Assembly (NCBI RefSeq): GCF_016741775.1
Contig: NZ_JAERRK010000001.1
Coordinates: forward strand, 558,001 to 622,000
Source of the DNA: Streptomyces actinomycinicus
GTDB lineage: Bacteria > Actinomycetota > Actinomycetes > Streptomycetales > Streptomycetaceae
Direction: 5' to 3'
Length of the DNA stretch: 64,000 bases
The position numbers and the translations under genes were made by a program. Below the pieces are notes generated by a model. The model did not search any database. It was not told where the DNA came from and saw nothing but the letters and a program-made list of their open reading frames with translations. This document shows, in pieces, positions 25,690 to 35,181 of this stretch; position 1 is the stretch's first letter, and each line of letters opens with the position of its first letter.

Positions 25690-27159
25690 CTACTGCCGGT
25701 TCAGGGACCGGGTGACGCCCGCCGCGACCGTGGTGGCCAGCACCCAGCCGGCGGCGATCAGCAGATACGACAGCCACTGGTACCAGCCGCGCGGCGCGAA
25801 CGCCCCCTCCTGGCCGAAGTCGATGATTGGCAACAGCAGGTCGAGGGCGTAGACGAGGGGATTGAACTCGGGGGCCTCGCCGGGCTTGAGCGCCGGCGGA
25901 CGGTGCAGCGCGAAGGCGAGCGTGCCGGTGCACAGCAGCAACAGCAGCCAGCCCGCCGCCCGCATCGGGCGGAAGCCGTAACCGACGGCCGCGTCCTGCA
26001 GCCAGCCCCACAGCCGGGCGTACGGCGGCAGCGTGCGACGGTGGCGGCGCATCCTGGCCAGCCGGACGGTGCGCGCGGCGGCTTCGTCGCCGACTGTCCG
26101 GTAAGCCGTGGTGAGCTGCTCGTAGGGATGGGGAAGAAAGCCCCCGACCTCACGCTCCAGCAGCGGCAGCCGCTGCTCTGCGGGCAGGTGGGGCGACAGG
26201 ATCCGATAGCTGAGCCCGTCTGTCCGCACGCGCTCGGGCCAGACCTCGGGCGGCACGTGCAGCAGCTCCACCTGGGCTCGGCGCAGATTGACGGCACCCT
26301 CGATGGGCGCGGCCTCGCGCAGCCACAGCTCGCCGATGACACTGCTGCTGGCCCGCAGGGCCGGTCCCTCCGGATGGGACAGGCGGGAGTACGCGAGATT
26401 GAGCTGGTGGGGAATGCGGGCGCCGCGCAGATTGAACCGCCCGTGGGTGCGCAGCCGCATCCCCCGCAGATCGGTGCCGACCGAAAGGGTCTCGGCGTCC
26501 AGCGCCGTGCCGCCGGGGTTCTGCAGCACGGCGTCGTCGAGGTTCACCTGCCCGCCCACGGTGCTCCCCTGCAGCCGTACCTCGCCGTGGGCGACGAGCC
26601 CGACGGCCCACACGTCCGTGCCGAACTCGGCGTGGTTGAGCTGGAGGACGGCTTCCTCGCAGAGCTGGTCGAGGCGGCCGAGCCGTGCCTGGTCGGCGAA
26701 CAGCGCGCCGGAGATCCTGGCACCCGCCAGCCGTACCGGTCCCGTGACGCGGCAGCCGGTCATCCGGAGCACTCCGCCGACGTGGAGGGCGCCCGCGGTG
26801 AGCCCCGGCAGGACCGAATCGGTCAGCACCAGGGCGGGGATCGTCGCCCCGTACAGGTTCGGGACCTCGTCGAAGTGGCAGCCTCGCAGCCGGACCGGGT
26901 GCTCGACCGTCCCGTACATCAGGTCGAGCACGCCGGTGATGCGTGCGCCCCACACCTTCAGTCCGGCAATCCTGCCCTCCCGCACCGGCCCGTCCAGCAG
27001 CAGCTCCCGCAGCACCTCCGCCCGCAGCGTCCGCTCCGGGCCCCACGAGGCGCCCTGCGCGGGGTCCTCGTCGTCGCCCTCCCGGAAGTCGACCCCTTCG
27101 CCGAGCGGGAAAGCCGCCCGGACGCGGCGTTCGGCAGGTGTCAGGTCCGTGGTCTCCAC
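25690..27159 (-). CDS. Beta-helix (pentapeptide-like) membrane protein
   Basis: A 489-residue protein. Residues about 60-310 are a run of short repeats with periodic Leu/Gly and small residues (IAGLKVWGARITGVLDLMYG, LVAHGEVRLQGSTVGGQVNL), as in a right-handed beta-helix related to pentapeptide-repeat folds. A basic helical segment (RLARMRRHRRTLPPYARLWG) follows, then two to three membrane helices near the C-terminus (WLLLLLCTGTLAFAL; YLLIAAGWVLATTVAA). The helix would face the cytoplasm as a binding platform. It starts at a GTG one base after the SanA-like stop, so the two are translationally coupled. Function unknown; some databases label relatives oxidoreductase without visible support. Confidence 0.75.
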   Translation of the reverse strand: METTDLTPAERRVRAAFPLGEGVDFREGDDEDPAQGASWGPERTLRAEVLRELLLDGPVREGRIAGLKVWGARITGVLDLMYGTVEHPVRLRGCHFDEVPNLYGATIPALVLTDSVLPGLTAGALHVGGVLRMTGCRVTGPVRLAGARISGALFADQARLGRLDQLCEEAVLQLNHAEFGTDVWAVGLVAHGEVRLQGSTVGGQVNLDDAVLQNPGGTALDAETLSVGTDLRGMRLRTHGRFNLRGARIPHQLNLAYSRLSHPEGPALRASSSVIGELWLREAAPIEGAVNLRRAQVELLHVPPEVWPERVRTDGLSYRILSPHLPAEQRLPLLEREVGGFLPHPYEQLTTAYRTVGDEAAARTVRLARMRRHRRTLPPYARLWGWLQDAAVGYGFRPMRAAGWLLLLLCTGTLAFALHRPPALKPGEAPEFNPLVYALDLLLPIIDFGQEGAFAPRGWYQWLSYLLIAAGWVLATTVAAGVTRSLNRQ

Positions 27160-27160
27160 G

Positions 27161-27841
27161 TCAGCCCCGCGCTTGCGCCAGTGCCTCGGTGACCCCGTTC
27201 TCCCGGGGCCCGAGGAACGTCGGATCCGGCTGGAACACGGCGTCCAGCACCGCCTTGCCCGCCGCGAACACCTCGCGCGAACCGCCGTAGTACCAGGTCG
27301 CGTCGTGCTTGGCGTCGACCCCGACCCCGTAGGAGTCCACCCCCGCCGCCTCGCACAGCGCCACCGCCCGCCGGATGTGGAATCCCTGGCTGATCAGCAC
27401 CGCCCGGTCCACCCCGAAGATCTTCTTGGCCCGCACACAGGAGTCCCAGGTGTCGAACCCGGCGTAGTCGCTGACGATGCGCGCGTCCGGCACCCCGTGC
27501 TCGGTGAGATACGCGCGCATCGCGTCGGGCTCGTCGTACTCCTCGCGGCTGTTGTCGCCGGTGACCAGGACGACCTCGATGCGCCCCGCCCGGTACAGCT
27601 CCGCCGCCGCGTCCAGCCGGTGCGCGAGGTACGGCGACGGCTCCCCGTTCCACAGGCCGGCCCCGAACACCATGGCGACCTGCGTCCGCGGCGCGTCCGC
27701 CGTCGTGCCCAGCCGGTCCGCCGTGGACACGAACAGCCAGGTCGCCGGCGCAAGCGCCAGCACACACCCGGCCATCACGGTCTGCACCAGCCGCCGCCGG
27801 CCCGTGCGGGTGCGTGGCAGCCGCGGTCGACGGATCTTCAT
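27161..27841 (-). CDS. SanA/ElyC-like DUF218 membrane protein
   Basis: A 226-residue protein with one N-terminal membrane helix ([19 protein letters not shown]) and an extracytoplasmic DUF218 domain. Typical motifs are [39 protein letters not shown] and [20 protein letters not shown]. The E. coli relative SanA affects envelope barrier function and vancomycin sensitivity; ElyC acts in peptidoglycan precursor metabolism. A cell-envelope role is inferred. It is the first gene of a two-gene unit with the beta-helix membrane protein. Confidence 0.88.
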   Translation of the reverse strand: MKIRRPRLPRTRTGRRRLVQTVMAGCVLALAPATWLFVSTADRLGTTADAPRTQVAMVFGAGLWNGEPSPYLAHRLDAAAELYRAGRIEVVLVTGDNSREEYDEPDAMRAYLTEHGVPDARIVSDYAGFDTWDSCVRAKKIFGVDRAVLISQGFHIRRAVALCEAAGVDSYGVGVDAKHDATWYYGGSREVFAAGKAVLDAVFQPDPTFLGPRENGVTEALAQARG

Positions 27842-28002
27842 AGGGCCCCCAGGATCGGTTCCGACCGCTTCCGACCATGGAGGACGTCATCGGCGGCCGT
27901 CCGGTTCGCCTCACATCGAGCATCTGTACGACGTGAAGCAGCGGAAAACCCTCGTGACGGCCCGGCAACGGCCACGCAACCTGACACCGTCAGGATCCTT
28001 CC

Positions 28003-28857
28003 ATGACGGCGTCGCATCCTCCACGGTCCGGGTCCCGCGTCCATCTCGGCAGCACGGCGCAGCTCATGGACGGCATCAGCAGCCGGCTCGCCGAGGGGCT
28101 CCGGCTGGTCTCCCCGCTCGGCCACCGCCGCACGGTCCCGCCCGTTCTGGTGCTGGCCGCCCACGGCAGCCGCGACCCGCGCGCGCTGGAGACCGTACGG
28201 ACGCTGGCGGACCGTGTGCGCGAACTGCGCCCCGGCCTCCCCGTCCGCCTCGGCCACATCGAGCTGAACGAGCCCCTGCTGCCGGACACCCTCGCCGCCC
28301 TGGGCGGCACCCCCGCCGTCCTGGTCCCGCTGCTCCTCTCCCGCGGCTACCACGTCAAGCAGGACATCCCCGGGATGGCCGCCGCCGCACCGGCACGCGC
28401 GCGCGTGGCCGCCCCCCTCGGCCCGCACCCGCTCCTCGTGGAGACCCTGTACGACCGCCTGCTGGAGGCCGGCTGGCCCCCGGCCACGGACAGCACCGTC
28501 CGCCGCACCGGCGCTGTCGTCCTCGCCGCGGCCGGCTCCCGCGACCCCGACTCGGCCACGGACACCCGCCGCACCGCCCGCCTCCTCGCCGACCGCCTGG
28601 GCGTCCCGGTCGTCCCCGCCTACGCCTCGGCCGCGGCCCCGACGGTCCCGGCGGCGCTGCGCGCGCTGGCGGCACGGGGACGCCACAGAGTGGCGGTCGC
28701 CTCTTGCTTCACGGCGCCGGGGCGTTTCGCCACGCAGTGCGCGCAGCAGGCCCCTTGGCTCGCCTCGGCCCCGCTCGGAGCCCACGAGGCGATGGCCCGC
28801 CTGGTGCTGCACCGCTACGACCAGAGCCTCGCGACGCCGTACAGGTCGGCGGCCTAG
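28003..28857 (+). CDS. Sirohydrochlorin chelatase family (CbiX-type)
   Basis: A 284-residue protein with two similar halves. Each has the CbiX/SirB-like pattern: [20 protein letters not shown] with [17 protein letters not shown] in the first, and [18 protein letters not shown] with [14 protein letters not shown] in the second. The His of the first motif (AAHGSRD) is the metal-site residue; in the second half it is Ala, so that half may be structural. Such enzymes insert iron or cobalt into sirohydrochlorin; siroheme is needed by the nitrite reductase encoded 12 kb away. An inverted repeat CCTGAC-ACC-GTCAGG (27980-27994) overlaps the leader. Confidence 0.82.
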   Translation: MTASHPPRSGSRVHLGSTAQLMDGISSRLAEGLRLVSPLGHRRTVPPVLVLAAHGSRDPRALETVRTLADRVRELRPGLPVRLGHIELNEPLLPDTLAALGGTPAVLVPLLLSRGYHVKQDIPGMAAAAPARARVAAPLGPHPLLVETLYDRLLEAGWPPATDSTVRRTGAVVLAAAGSRDPDSATDTRRTARLLADRLGVPVVPAYASAAAPTVPAALRALAARGRHRVAVASCFTAPGRFATQCAQQAPWLASAPLGAHEAMARLVLHRYDQSLATPYRSAA

Positions 28858-28997
28858 GGGCCGCGAGGCCGGCGCGGTGCACGGCCCCGCCGCGCGGGCG
28901 CGACGCGACGGCCGGGGAACGCACCGCCGTCGGCCGAACGACAGAACCCGGCAACCCGTCGGGCACCGGGGACCCCCCGATTGTCAGAGGCGACCCG

Positions 28998-29003
28998 TAC
29001 TGT
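28998..29003 (+). promoter_or_regulatory. Possible -10 element (TACTGT) for a leaderless dgt mRNA
   Basis: TACTGT lies 6 nt before the ATG at 29010, and no Shine-Dalgarno sequence is present, so transcription may begin at the start codon. No good -35 is seen at the usual distance. Confidence 0.35.
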
Positions 29004-29009
29004 CGAATC

Positions 29010-30284
29010 ATGGAAGGCACCACACCCGAGAACGCCTACGACCCGACCTCAGTCGAACGCTGGGCCCCCGAACCCGACAAACGCCCGGGCCGTACCGCCT
29101 TCCAGCGTGACCGCGCCCGCATCCTGCACTCCGGGGCCCTGCGCCGTCTCGCCGGCAAGACCCAGGTCGTCACCCCCGGCACCCGCAGCCACGCCTGGGA
29201 CGCCAGCCCCCGCACCCGGCTCACCCACTCCCTGGAATGCGCCCAGGTGGGCCGGGAACTGGGCGCGGCCCTCGGCTGCGATCCCGACCTGGTGGAGGCG
29301 GCCTGCCTCTCGCACGACCTCGGACACCCGCCCTTCGGCCACAACGGCGAAACCGCGCTGAACGAATTCGCCGACGACTGCGGCGGCTTCGAGGGCAACG
29401 CCCAGTCCCTGAGACTCCTCACCCGCATCGAGCCCAAGCGCTTCACCGACGAGGGCTCCGTCGGCCTCAACCTCACCCGCGCCACGCTCGACGCCGCCAC
29501 CAAGTACCCCTGGCCGCGCGGCGCCCACCCCACGGACCCGGCGTCCCGGAAGTTCGGTGTGTACGAGGACGACCGCCCGGTGTTCGACTGGGTCCGGGCC
29601 CACGCCCCCGCGGGCCGCACCTGTTTCGAGGCACAGGTCATGGACTGGTCGGACGACGTGGCCTACTCGGTGCACGACGTCGAGGACGGCCTGCACGCCG
29701 GCCACATCGACCCCAACTGCCTGCACGCCGAGCCCGAACGGCAGGCGGTCTTCGAGGTCGCCGTCGGCCGGTACGTGCCCGCCGGCACCGACCCGGCCGA
29801 ACTCGGCGAGGCCCTGGACCGCCTGCAGGACCAGGAGTGGTGGCCGCACGGCTACGACGGCACCGCGGCCGCCCAGGCCCGCCTGAAGGACGCCACCAGC
29901 CAGCTCATCGGCCGCTTCTGCCTGGCCGCCGAGGGCGCCACCCGCGCCGCGTACGGGGCCGGCCGGCTCACCCGGTACGGCGCCGCGCTCGTCGTACCCC
30001 GCGAGACCCGCATGGAGTGCGCGGTGCTCAAGGCGGTCGCCGACCGGTACGTGATGCAGCGCGCCGAGCAGGAGCGGCTGCGCGCCGACCAGCGGGTGAT
30101 CGTCGTGGAGCTGGCGGAGGCGCTCACCGCCCGCGCACCGGACGGCCTCGACCCGCAGTTCCGTGCGCTGTTCGACGCAGCGGCCGACGACCATGCGCGC
30201 AAGCGGGTGATCGTCGACCAGATCGCCTCCCTCACGGACGCCTCCGCCCTGTCGCTGCACGCGAGACTGACAGGGCATATGTGA
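29010..30284 (+). CDS. dgt: Deoxyguanosinetriphosphate triphosphohydrolase
   Basis: A 424-residue HD-domain enzyme that cleaves dGTP to deoxyguanosine and triphosphate and so adjusts dNTP pools. The metal site is formed by the His in [12 protein letters not shown], the HD pair in [14 protein letters not shown] and the Asp in [16 protein letters not shown]. The N-terminal [20 protein letters not shown] and length are typical of the bacterial family. The frame is open far upstream, but homology begins right at the ATG at 29010. It lies two genes ahead of dnaG on the same strand, a conserved neighbourhood linked to DNA replication. Confidence 0.94.
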   Translation: MEGTTPENAYDPTSVERWAPEPDKRPGRTAFQRDRARILHSGALRRLAGKTQVVTPGTRSHAWDASPRTRLTHSLECAQVGRELGAALGCDPDLVEAACLSHDLGHPPFGHNGETALNEFADDCGGFEGNAQSLRLLTRIEPKRFTDEGSVGLNLTRATLDAATKYPWPRGAHPTDPASRKFGVYEDDRPVFDWVRAHAPAGRTCFEAQVMDWSDDVAYSVHDVEDGLHAGHIDPNCLHAEPERQAVFEVAVGRYVPAGTDPAELGEALDRLQDQEWWPHGYDGTAAAQARLKDATSQLIGRFCLAAEGATRAAYGAGRLTRYGAALVVPRETRMECAVLKAVADRYVMQRAEQERLRADQRVIVVELAEALTARAPDGLDPQFRALFDAAADDHARKRVIVDQIASLTDASALSLHARLTGHM

Positions 30285-30388
30285 AGGGAAAGTGACCCGC
30301 CGTGGCCTGATCGGGTCACTCCCTCTTCCCGCAGCACGCCGGGTGCGGGACGCTCGCATGTGGCGGCACCCTTACGAGGAGGCATCAA

Positions 30389-31651
30389 GTGGTCGACGCG
30401 GATCAGACATTCGTCATCGTCGGAGGCGGTCTCGCCGGTGCGAAGGCGGCCGAGACGCTCCGCGCGGAGGGCTTCACCGGCCGCGTGATACTGATCTGCG
30501 ACGAACGCGACCACCCCTACGAGCGCCCGCCGCTGTCCAAGGGCTACCTGCTGGGCAAGGAGGAGCGCGACAGCGTCTTCGTGCACGAGCCCGCCTGGTA
30601 CGCCCAGAACGACATCGAGCTGCACCTCGGCCAGACCGTCGACCGCATCGACCGTACGGCGAAGACGGTCCGCTTCGGCGACGACGGCACCCTCGTGCGC
30701 TACGACAAGCTGCTCCTGGTCACCGGCGCCGAACCGCGCCGCCTGGACATCCCGGGCACCGGCCTGGCGGGCGTGCACCACCTGCGCCGGCTCGCGCACG
30801 CCGAGCGCCTCAAGGGCGTCCTGCAGCACCTCGGCCGGGACAACGGGCACCTCGTGATCGCCGGCGCCGGCTGGATCGGCCTGGAGGTCGCGGCGGCGGC
30901 CCGCGAGTACGGCGCGGAGGTCACGGTGATCGAACCGGAGCCGACCCCGCTGCACGGCGTCCTCGGTCCCGAGCTGGGCAACGTCTTCGCCCAGCTGCAC
31001 CGCGAGCACGGCGTCCGCTTCCACTTCGGTGTCCGGCTCACCGAGATCGTCGGCCAGGACGGCATGGTCCTCGCGGCCCGCACGAACGACGGCGAGGAAC
31101 ACCCGGCGCACGACGTCCTCGCCGCCATCGGCGCGGCGCCCCGGGCCGCCCTCGCCGAGGCCGCGGGACTGGAGATCGCCGACCGGTCCCACGGCGGCGG
31201 GATCGTGGTGGACGAACGCCTGCGGACGTCCGACCCGGACATCTACGCGGCCGGTGACGTGGCCTCCTTCCCGCTCGCCCTGTTCGGCACCCGGGTCCGC
31301 GTGGAGCACTGGGCCAACGCGCTGAACGGCGGCCCGGCCGCGGCCCGCTCGATGCTCGGCCGGGACGTCGTCCACGACCGAGTGCCGTACTTCTTCACCG
31401 ACCAGTACGACCTGGGCATGGAGTACAGCGGCTGGGCGCCGCCCGGGTCGTACGACGAGGTGGTGATCCGCGGGGACGCGGCCAAGCGCGAGTTCATCGC
31501 CTTCTGGGTGAAGGAGGGACGCGTGCTGGCCGGGATGAACGTGAACGTGTGGGATGTCACAGAGCACATCCAGAAACTGATCCGGGCCGCGGTGCCGGTG
31601 GATCCGGAGGCCCTCGCGGATCCGCATGTGCCGCTGGAATCGCTCGCCTAG
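30389..31651 (+). CDS. FAD-dependent ferredoxin reductase-like oxidoreductase
   Basis: A 420-residue flavoprotein of the putidaredoxin/rhodocoxin-reductase class. It has an FAD start (FVIVGGGLAGAKAAETL), the YERPPLSKGYLLGK active-site stretch, an NAD Rossmann motif (VIAGAGWIGLEVAAAA) and the flavin-binding IYAAGDVASFPL, followed by a reductase C-terminal domain. It would pass electrons from NAD(P)H to a ferredoxin and on to a cytochrome P450 or dioxygenase, but no such partner is adjacent. GAGGAGG precedes the GTG start. It lies between dgt and dnaG. Confidence 0.9.
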   Translation: MVDADQTFVIVGGGLAGAKAAETLRAEGFTGRVILICDERDHPYERPPLSKGYLLGKEERDSVFVHEPAWYAQNDIELHLGQTVDRIDRTAKTVRFGDDGTLVRYDKLLLVTGAEPRRLDIPGTGLAGVHHLRRLAHAERLKGVLQHLGRDNGHLVIAGAGWIGLEVAAAAREYGAEVTVIEPEPTPLHGVLGPELGNVFAQLHREHGVRFHFGVRLTEIVGQDGMVLAARTNDGEEHPAHDVLAAIGAAPRAALAEAAGLEIADRSHGGGIVVDERLRTSDPDIYAAGDVASFPLALFGTRVRVEHWANALNGGPAAARSMLGRDVVHDRVPYFFTDQYDLGMEYSGWAPPGSYDEVVIRGDAAKREFIAFWVKEGRVLAGMNVNVWDVTEHIQKLIRAAVPVDPEALADPHVPLESLA

Positions 31652-31691
31652 GCGTCCGCCGGACCGTGCCGCCGGCCGGACGCGGGCCGCT

Positions 31692-31723
31692 CGTGGTGGC
31701 CCGCGCAGTTCCCCGCGCCCCTT
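31692..31723 (-). repeat. Streptomyces REP-like intergenic repeat (copy a)
   Basis: On the minus strand it reads AGGGGCGCGGGGAACTGCGC and then GGGCC. I recognise this as a sequence found very often between Streptomyces genes. Related copies occur at 35111-35136 and 63333-63364. Confidence 0.6.
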
Positions 31724-31765
31724 CGTGGGCGCTGCACGCGCCCCATGGGTGTCGGTGGGCCCCCG

Positions 31766-31771
31766 TAGAAT
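31766..31771 (+). promoter_or_regulatory. -10 element (TAGAAT) for a leaderless dnaG mRNA
   Basis: A near-consensus TAGAAT ends 6 nt before the GTG of dnaG, and there is no Shine-Dalgarno sequence. The predicted transcription start coincides with the start codon. Confidence 0.55.
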
Positions 31772-31777
31772 TCACCC

Positions 31778-33685
31778 GTGGCAGGACGGATCAACGACGA
31801 GGACGTGAAGGCGGTTCGGGACGCGGTCCCGATCGACGCCGTGGTCTCCGAGTACCTCCAGCTGCGCAACGCGGGCGGCGGCAACCTGAAGGGGCTCTGC
31901 CCGTTCCATGACGAGAAGTCGCCGTCCTTCCAGGTCAGCCCCAGCAAGGGACTTTTCCACTGCTTCGGCTGCCAGGAGGGCGGCGACACCATCACCTTCG
32001 TGATGAAGGTGGACCACCTCTCCTTCTCGGAGGCGGTGGAGCGGCTGGCCGCCCAGGCCGGCATCACCCTGCGGTACGAGGAGGGCGGGTACAACCCGGC
32101 CCACCAGCGTGGCGAGCGCATCCGCCTGGTCGAGGCGCACAAGATCGCCGCCCAGTGGTACGCCGAGCAGCTCGCCACCAGCCCCGAGGCCGACACCGGC
32201 CGGATCTTCCTCGCCGAGCGCGGCTTCGACCAGGCCGCCGCCGTCCACTTCGGCGTCGGCTACAGCCCGCAGGGCTGGGACCACCTCACCCGCTACCTGC
32301 GCGGCAAGGGGTTCACCGACAAGGAGCTGATCCTCTCCGGGCTGTCGCAGGAGGGCCGCCGCGGCCCGATCGACCGGTTCCGGGGCCGGCTGATGTGGCC
32401 GATCCGGGACATCGGCGGCGAGGTCGTCGGCTTCGGCGCCCGCAAGCTCTACGAGGCGGACAACGGCCCGAAGTACCTGAACACGCCCGAGACGGCGATC
32501 TACAAGAAGAGCCAGGTGCTGTACGGCATCGACCTGGCCAAGAAGGAGATCGCCAAGTCCAGCCGGGCCGTCGTGGTCGAGGGCTACACCGACGTCATGG
32601 CCTGCCACCTGGCCGGGGTGCCGACGGCCATCGCGACCTGCGGCACCGCCTTCGGCGGCGAGCACATCAAGATCCTGCGCCGGCTGCTGATGGACAACGG
32701 CTCGGCCCGGGTGATCTTCACCTTCGACGGTGACGCGGCCGGGCAGAAGGCCGCCCTGCGCGCCTTCGAGGACGACCAGAAGTTCGCCGCCGAGACGTAC
32801 ATCGCGATCGCGCCCGACGGCATGGACCCCTGCGACCTGCGCCTGGCCAAGGGCGACGAGGCGGTCGCCGACCTGGTCGAACCCCGCACCCCGCTCTTCG
32901 AGTTCGCGCTGCGCCAGATCGTCGGCCGGTACGACCTGGACACCCCGGCGGGCCGCGCGGCGGCGCTGGACGAGGCCGCCCCGATCGTCGCCCGCATCAA
33001 GAACAGCGGCGCCCAGCACGAGGTCGCGGTCGAGCTGGCCGGCATGCTCGGCATCCTCGACACCCAGTTCGTGGTCCGGCGGGTGGCCCAGCTGGCCCGC
33101 TGGGCCCGTGACCGCGGCGGAAAGGCACCCCAGCAGGACCGGCAGCACGGCGCCGGCCAGCAGTGGGCCGCCGCCCCGCGCCCCGCGAACTCCGGCCCGG
33201 CCCTCACCCTGCGCAACCCCGTCTACGCCGCCGAACGCGAACTCCTCAAGCTCGCCCTGCAGCGCCCGGAACTGGTCTCCCCGGCCTTCGACGCGTACGG
33301 CGTGGACGAGTTCACGGCCCCGCCCTACGCCGCCGTACGCCAGGCCGTCGGCGAGGCGGGCGGCGCCGAGTACGGCGTCCAGGACCCCCAGGAGTACCTG
33401 GTCCGGGTGCGCGAGGCCGCGCCCGACGACACGGTGCGCGCGATGGTCACCGAGCTGGCCGTGGAACCGATCCTGCGCCGCACGGTCGACGAGGTCTACG
33501 CCGGGACGGTCCTGGTGCAGATCCGCCGCCGGGCCGTCGAGCGCCGCATCCGTGACATCCAGTCCCAGCTGACCCGCCTCGCCGCCGGCGGTGACCCGGC
33601 CGGGCTGGCCGCCGTGCAGAACGAGCTGTGGGTGCTCCAGCAGTACGACCAGGCCCTGCGGGAGCGGGGCGCGCAGGCCCTCTGA
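31778..33685 (+). CDS. dnaG: DNA primase
   Basis: A 635-residue primase that lays down RNA primers at the replication fork. The N-terminal CHC2 zinc finger has C41, H44, C62 and C65 (CPFHDEKS ... [10 protein letters not shown]). The catalytic core carries the RNA-polymerase motif [13 protein letters not shown], the TOPRIM Glu in [14 protein letters not shown] and the Asp cluster in [12 protein letters not shown]. The C-terminal third is the helicase-binding domain. The GTG start has no ribosome site and follows a -10 element by 6 nt. The linker around residues 447-475 is Gln/Ala-rich. Confidence 0.97.
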   Translation: MAGRINDEDVKAVRDAVPIDAVVSEYLQLRNAGGGNLKGLCPFHDEKSPSFQVSPSKGLFHCFGCQEGGDTITFVMKVDHLSFSEAVERLAAQAGITLRYEEGGYNPAHQRGERIRLVEAHKIAAQWYAEQLATSPEADTGRIFLAERGFDQAAAVHFGVGYSPQGWDHLTRYLRGKGFTDKELILSGLSQEGRRGPIDRFRGRLMWPIRDIGGEVVGFGARKLYEADNGPKYLNTPETAIYKKSQVLYGIDLAKKEIAKSSRAVVVEGYTDVMACHLAGVPTAIATCGTAFGGEHIKILRRLLMDNGSARVIFTFDGDAAGQKAALRAFEDDQKFAAETYIAIAPDGMDPCDLRLAKGDEAVADLVEPRTPLFEFALRQIVGRYDLDTPAGRAAALDEAAPIVARIKNSGAQHEVAVELAGMLGILDTQFVVRRVAQLARWARDRGGKAPQQDRQHGAGQQWAAAPRPANSGPALTLRNPVYAAERELLKLALQRPELVSPAFDAYGVDEFTAPPYAAVRQAVGEAGGAEYGVQDPQEYLVRVREAAPDDTVRAMVTELAVEPILRRTVDEVYAGTVLVQIRRRAVERRIRDIQSQLTRLAAGGDPAGLAAVQNELWVLQQYDQALRERGAQAL

Positions 33686-33899
33686 AGCGGGTTTGCCGCT
33701 CGCATGGTCCGGCGAGGCGGGTAACCGGCCCGTCACGGACCGGACGCAAAAAGTCACCGCACGCCCCTCGTGGCGGAGTTGTGTCGTACCCCACACTGGG
33801 GGCGGTGCCCGAGTCCTCGGAGCGCAGGCCGTCGACTCTCCACTCCCGAAGTACCGCTGCCGCACACCTTCAGCAGCGATCATCCTGGAGGTCGCCCCC

Positions 33900-35060
33900 G
33901 TGCAGACCCAGACCCTCACCCAGACCGACAGCAGCACCAGTACCACCGCGGACGAGCCGGACGCGGAGTCGGACGTTCTCGTGGCCGTGCCCCCGCAGAA
34001 CCGTGCCGCGCTGCACCCGGAGAGGGCGGCGGGCGAGCCGGCGGAGCCGCCCGCCGAGGCGCTCGAGGCGGAACCCGGGGAGCCCGGCGGGATCGAGGAG
34101 GTCACCGAGCCCGTCGGGGCGCCGGTCGCCGCCCGGGCCGATACCGGGGGTCCCTCCGCCGACCTGTTCCGGCAGTACCTGCGCGAGATCGGCCGGATCC
34201 CGTTGCTCACCGCCGCCGAGGAGGTCGAGCTGGCCCGCCGGGTGGAGGCGGGCCTGTTCGCCGAGGAGAAGCTGAGCAGCGCCCCCGACCTGGACAGCCG
34301 GCTGACGCTCGACCTGGACCGGCTCGTGGTCATGGGCAGGGTGGCCAAACGGCGGCTCATCGAGGCGAACCTGCGGCTGGTGGTGTCCGTCGCCAAGCGG
34401 TACGTCGGCCGCGGCCTGAGCATGCTCGACCTCGTGCAGGAGGGCAACCTGGGGCTGATCCGGGCCGTGGAGAAGTTCGACTACGCGCGCGGCTACAAGT
34501 TCTCCACCTACGCCACCTGGTGGATCCGCCAGGCCATGTCCCGGGCCCTGGCCGACCAGGCCCGCACCATCCGGGTCCCGGTCCATGTCGTGGAACTGAT
34601 CAACCGGGTCGTCCGCGTGCAGCGGCGGATGCTCCAGGAGCGCGGGTACGAGCCGACGCCGGAGGAGGTCGCCGCGCACCTCGACCTGCCGCCGGAGCGG
34701 GTCGGCGAGGTGCTGCGGCTCGCGCAGGAACCGGTGTCCCTGCACGCCCCGGTGGGCGAGGAGGACGACGTCGCGCTCGGTGATCTCATCGAGGACGGCG
34801 ACGCGGCGAGCCCCGTCGAGTCCGCCGCGTTCCTCCTGCTCAGGGAGCACCTGGAAGCGGTCCTGTCCACGCTCGGCGAGCGGGAACGCAAGGTCGTCCA
34901 ACTCCGTTACGGGCTGGCCGACGGCCGTCCGCGCACGCTGGAGGAGATCGGCCGCATCTTCGGGGTCACCCGCGAGCGGATACGGCAGATCGAGTCGAAG
35001 ACGCTGAACAAGCTGCGGGACCATGCGTTCGCGGACCAGCTGAGGGGCTACCTCGACTGA
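33900..35060 (+). CDS. hrdA: Group 2 sigma-70 factor, HrdA type
   Basis: A 386-residue primary-like sigma factor. The first 80 residues are acidic and low complexity. They are followed by region 1.2 ([20 protein letters not shown]), region 2 ([34 protein letters not shown]), region 3 and region 4.2 ([20 protein letters not shown]). It would direct RNA polymerase to vegetative-like promoters but lacks the long N-terminal extension of HrdB. The position next to dnaG and its size agree with hrdA of S. coelicolor. The GTG at 33900 is preceded by TGGAGG; the frame is open further upstream without a site. The 214-bp leader contains no promoter I can define. Confidence 0.88.
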   Translation: MQTQTLTQTDSSTSTTADEPDAESDVLVAVPPQNRAALHPERAAGEPAEPPAEALEAEPGEPGGIEEVTEPVGAPVAARADTGGPSADLFRQYLREIGRIPLLTAAEEVELARRVEAGLFAEEKLSSAPDLDSRLTLDLDRLVVMGRVAKRRLIEANLRLVVSVAKRYVGRGLSMLDLVQEGNLGLIRAVEKFDYARGYKFSTYATWWIRQAMSRALADQARTIRVPVHVVELINRVVRVQRRMLQERGYEPTPEEVAAHLDLPPERVGEVLRLAQEPVSLHAPVGEEDDVALGDLIEDGDAASPVESAAFLLLREHLEAVLSTLGERERKVVQLRYGLADGRPRTLEEIGRIFGVTRERIRQIESKTLNKLRDHAFADQLRGYLD

Positions 35061-35110
35061 GTCCGCCGACCGCGGGCGGGCGGGCCGGCCGCGCCCGGGC
35101 GACGGAGCCC

Positions 35111-35136
35111 CATGTCGGTACAGCCCCGCGCCCCTT
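35111..35136 (-). repeat. Streptomyces REP-like intergenic repeat (copy b, variant)
   Basis: On the minus strand it reads AAGGGGCGCGGGGCTGTACC and continues GACATG, sharing the AGGGGCGCGGGG core with copies a and c but with the CTGTA..GA extension of a second common variant. It lies in the gap between the convergent hrdA and ABC exporter genes. Confidence 0.55.
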
Positions 35137-35181
35137 CGGCGCCCCGCCCCGCCCGCCCGGCCCCGGCACCCGGCGGCGAAC

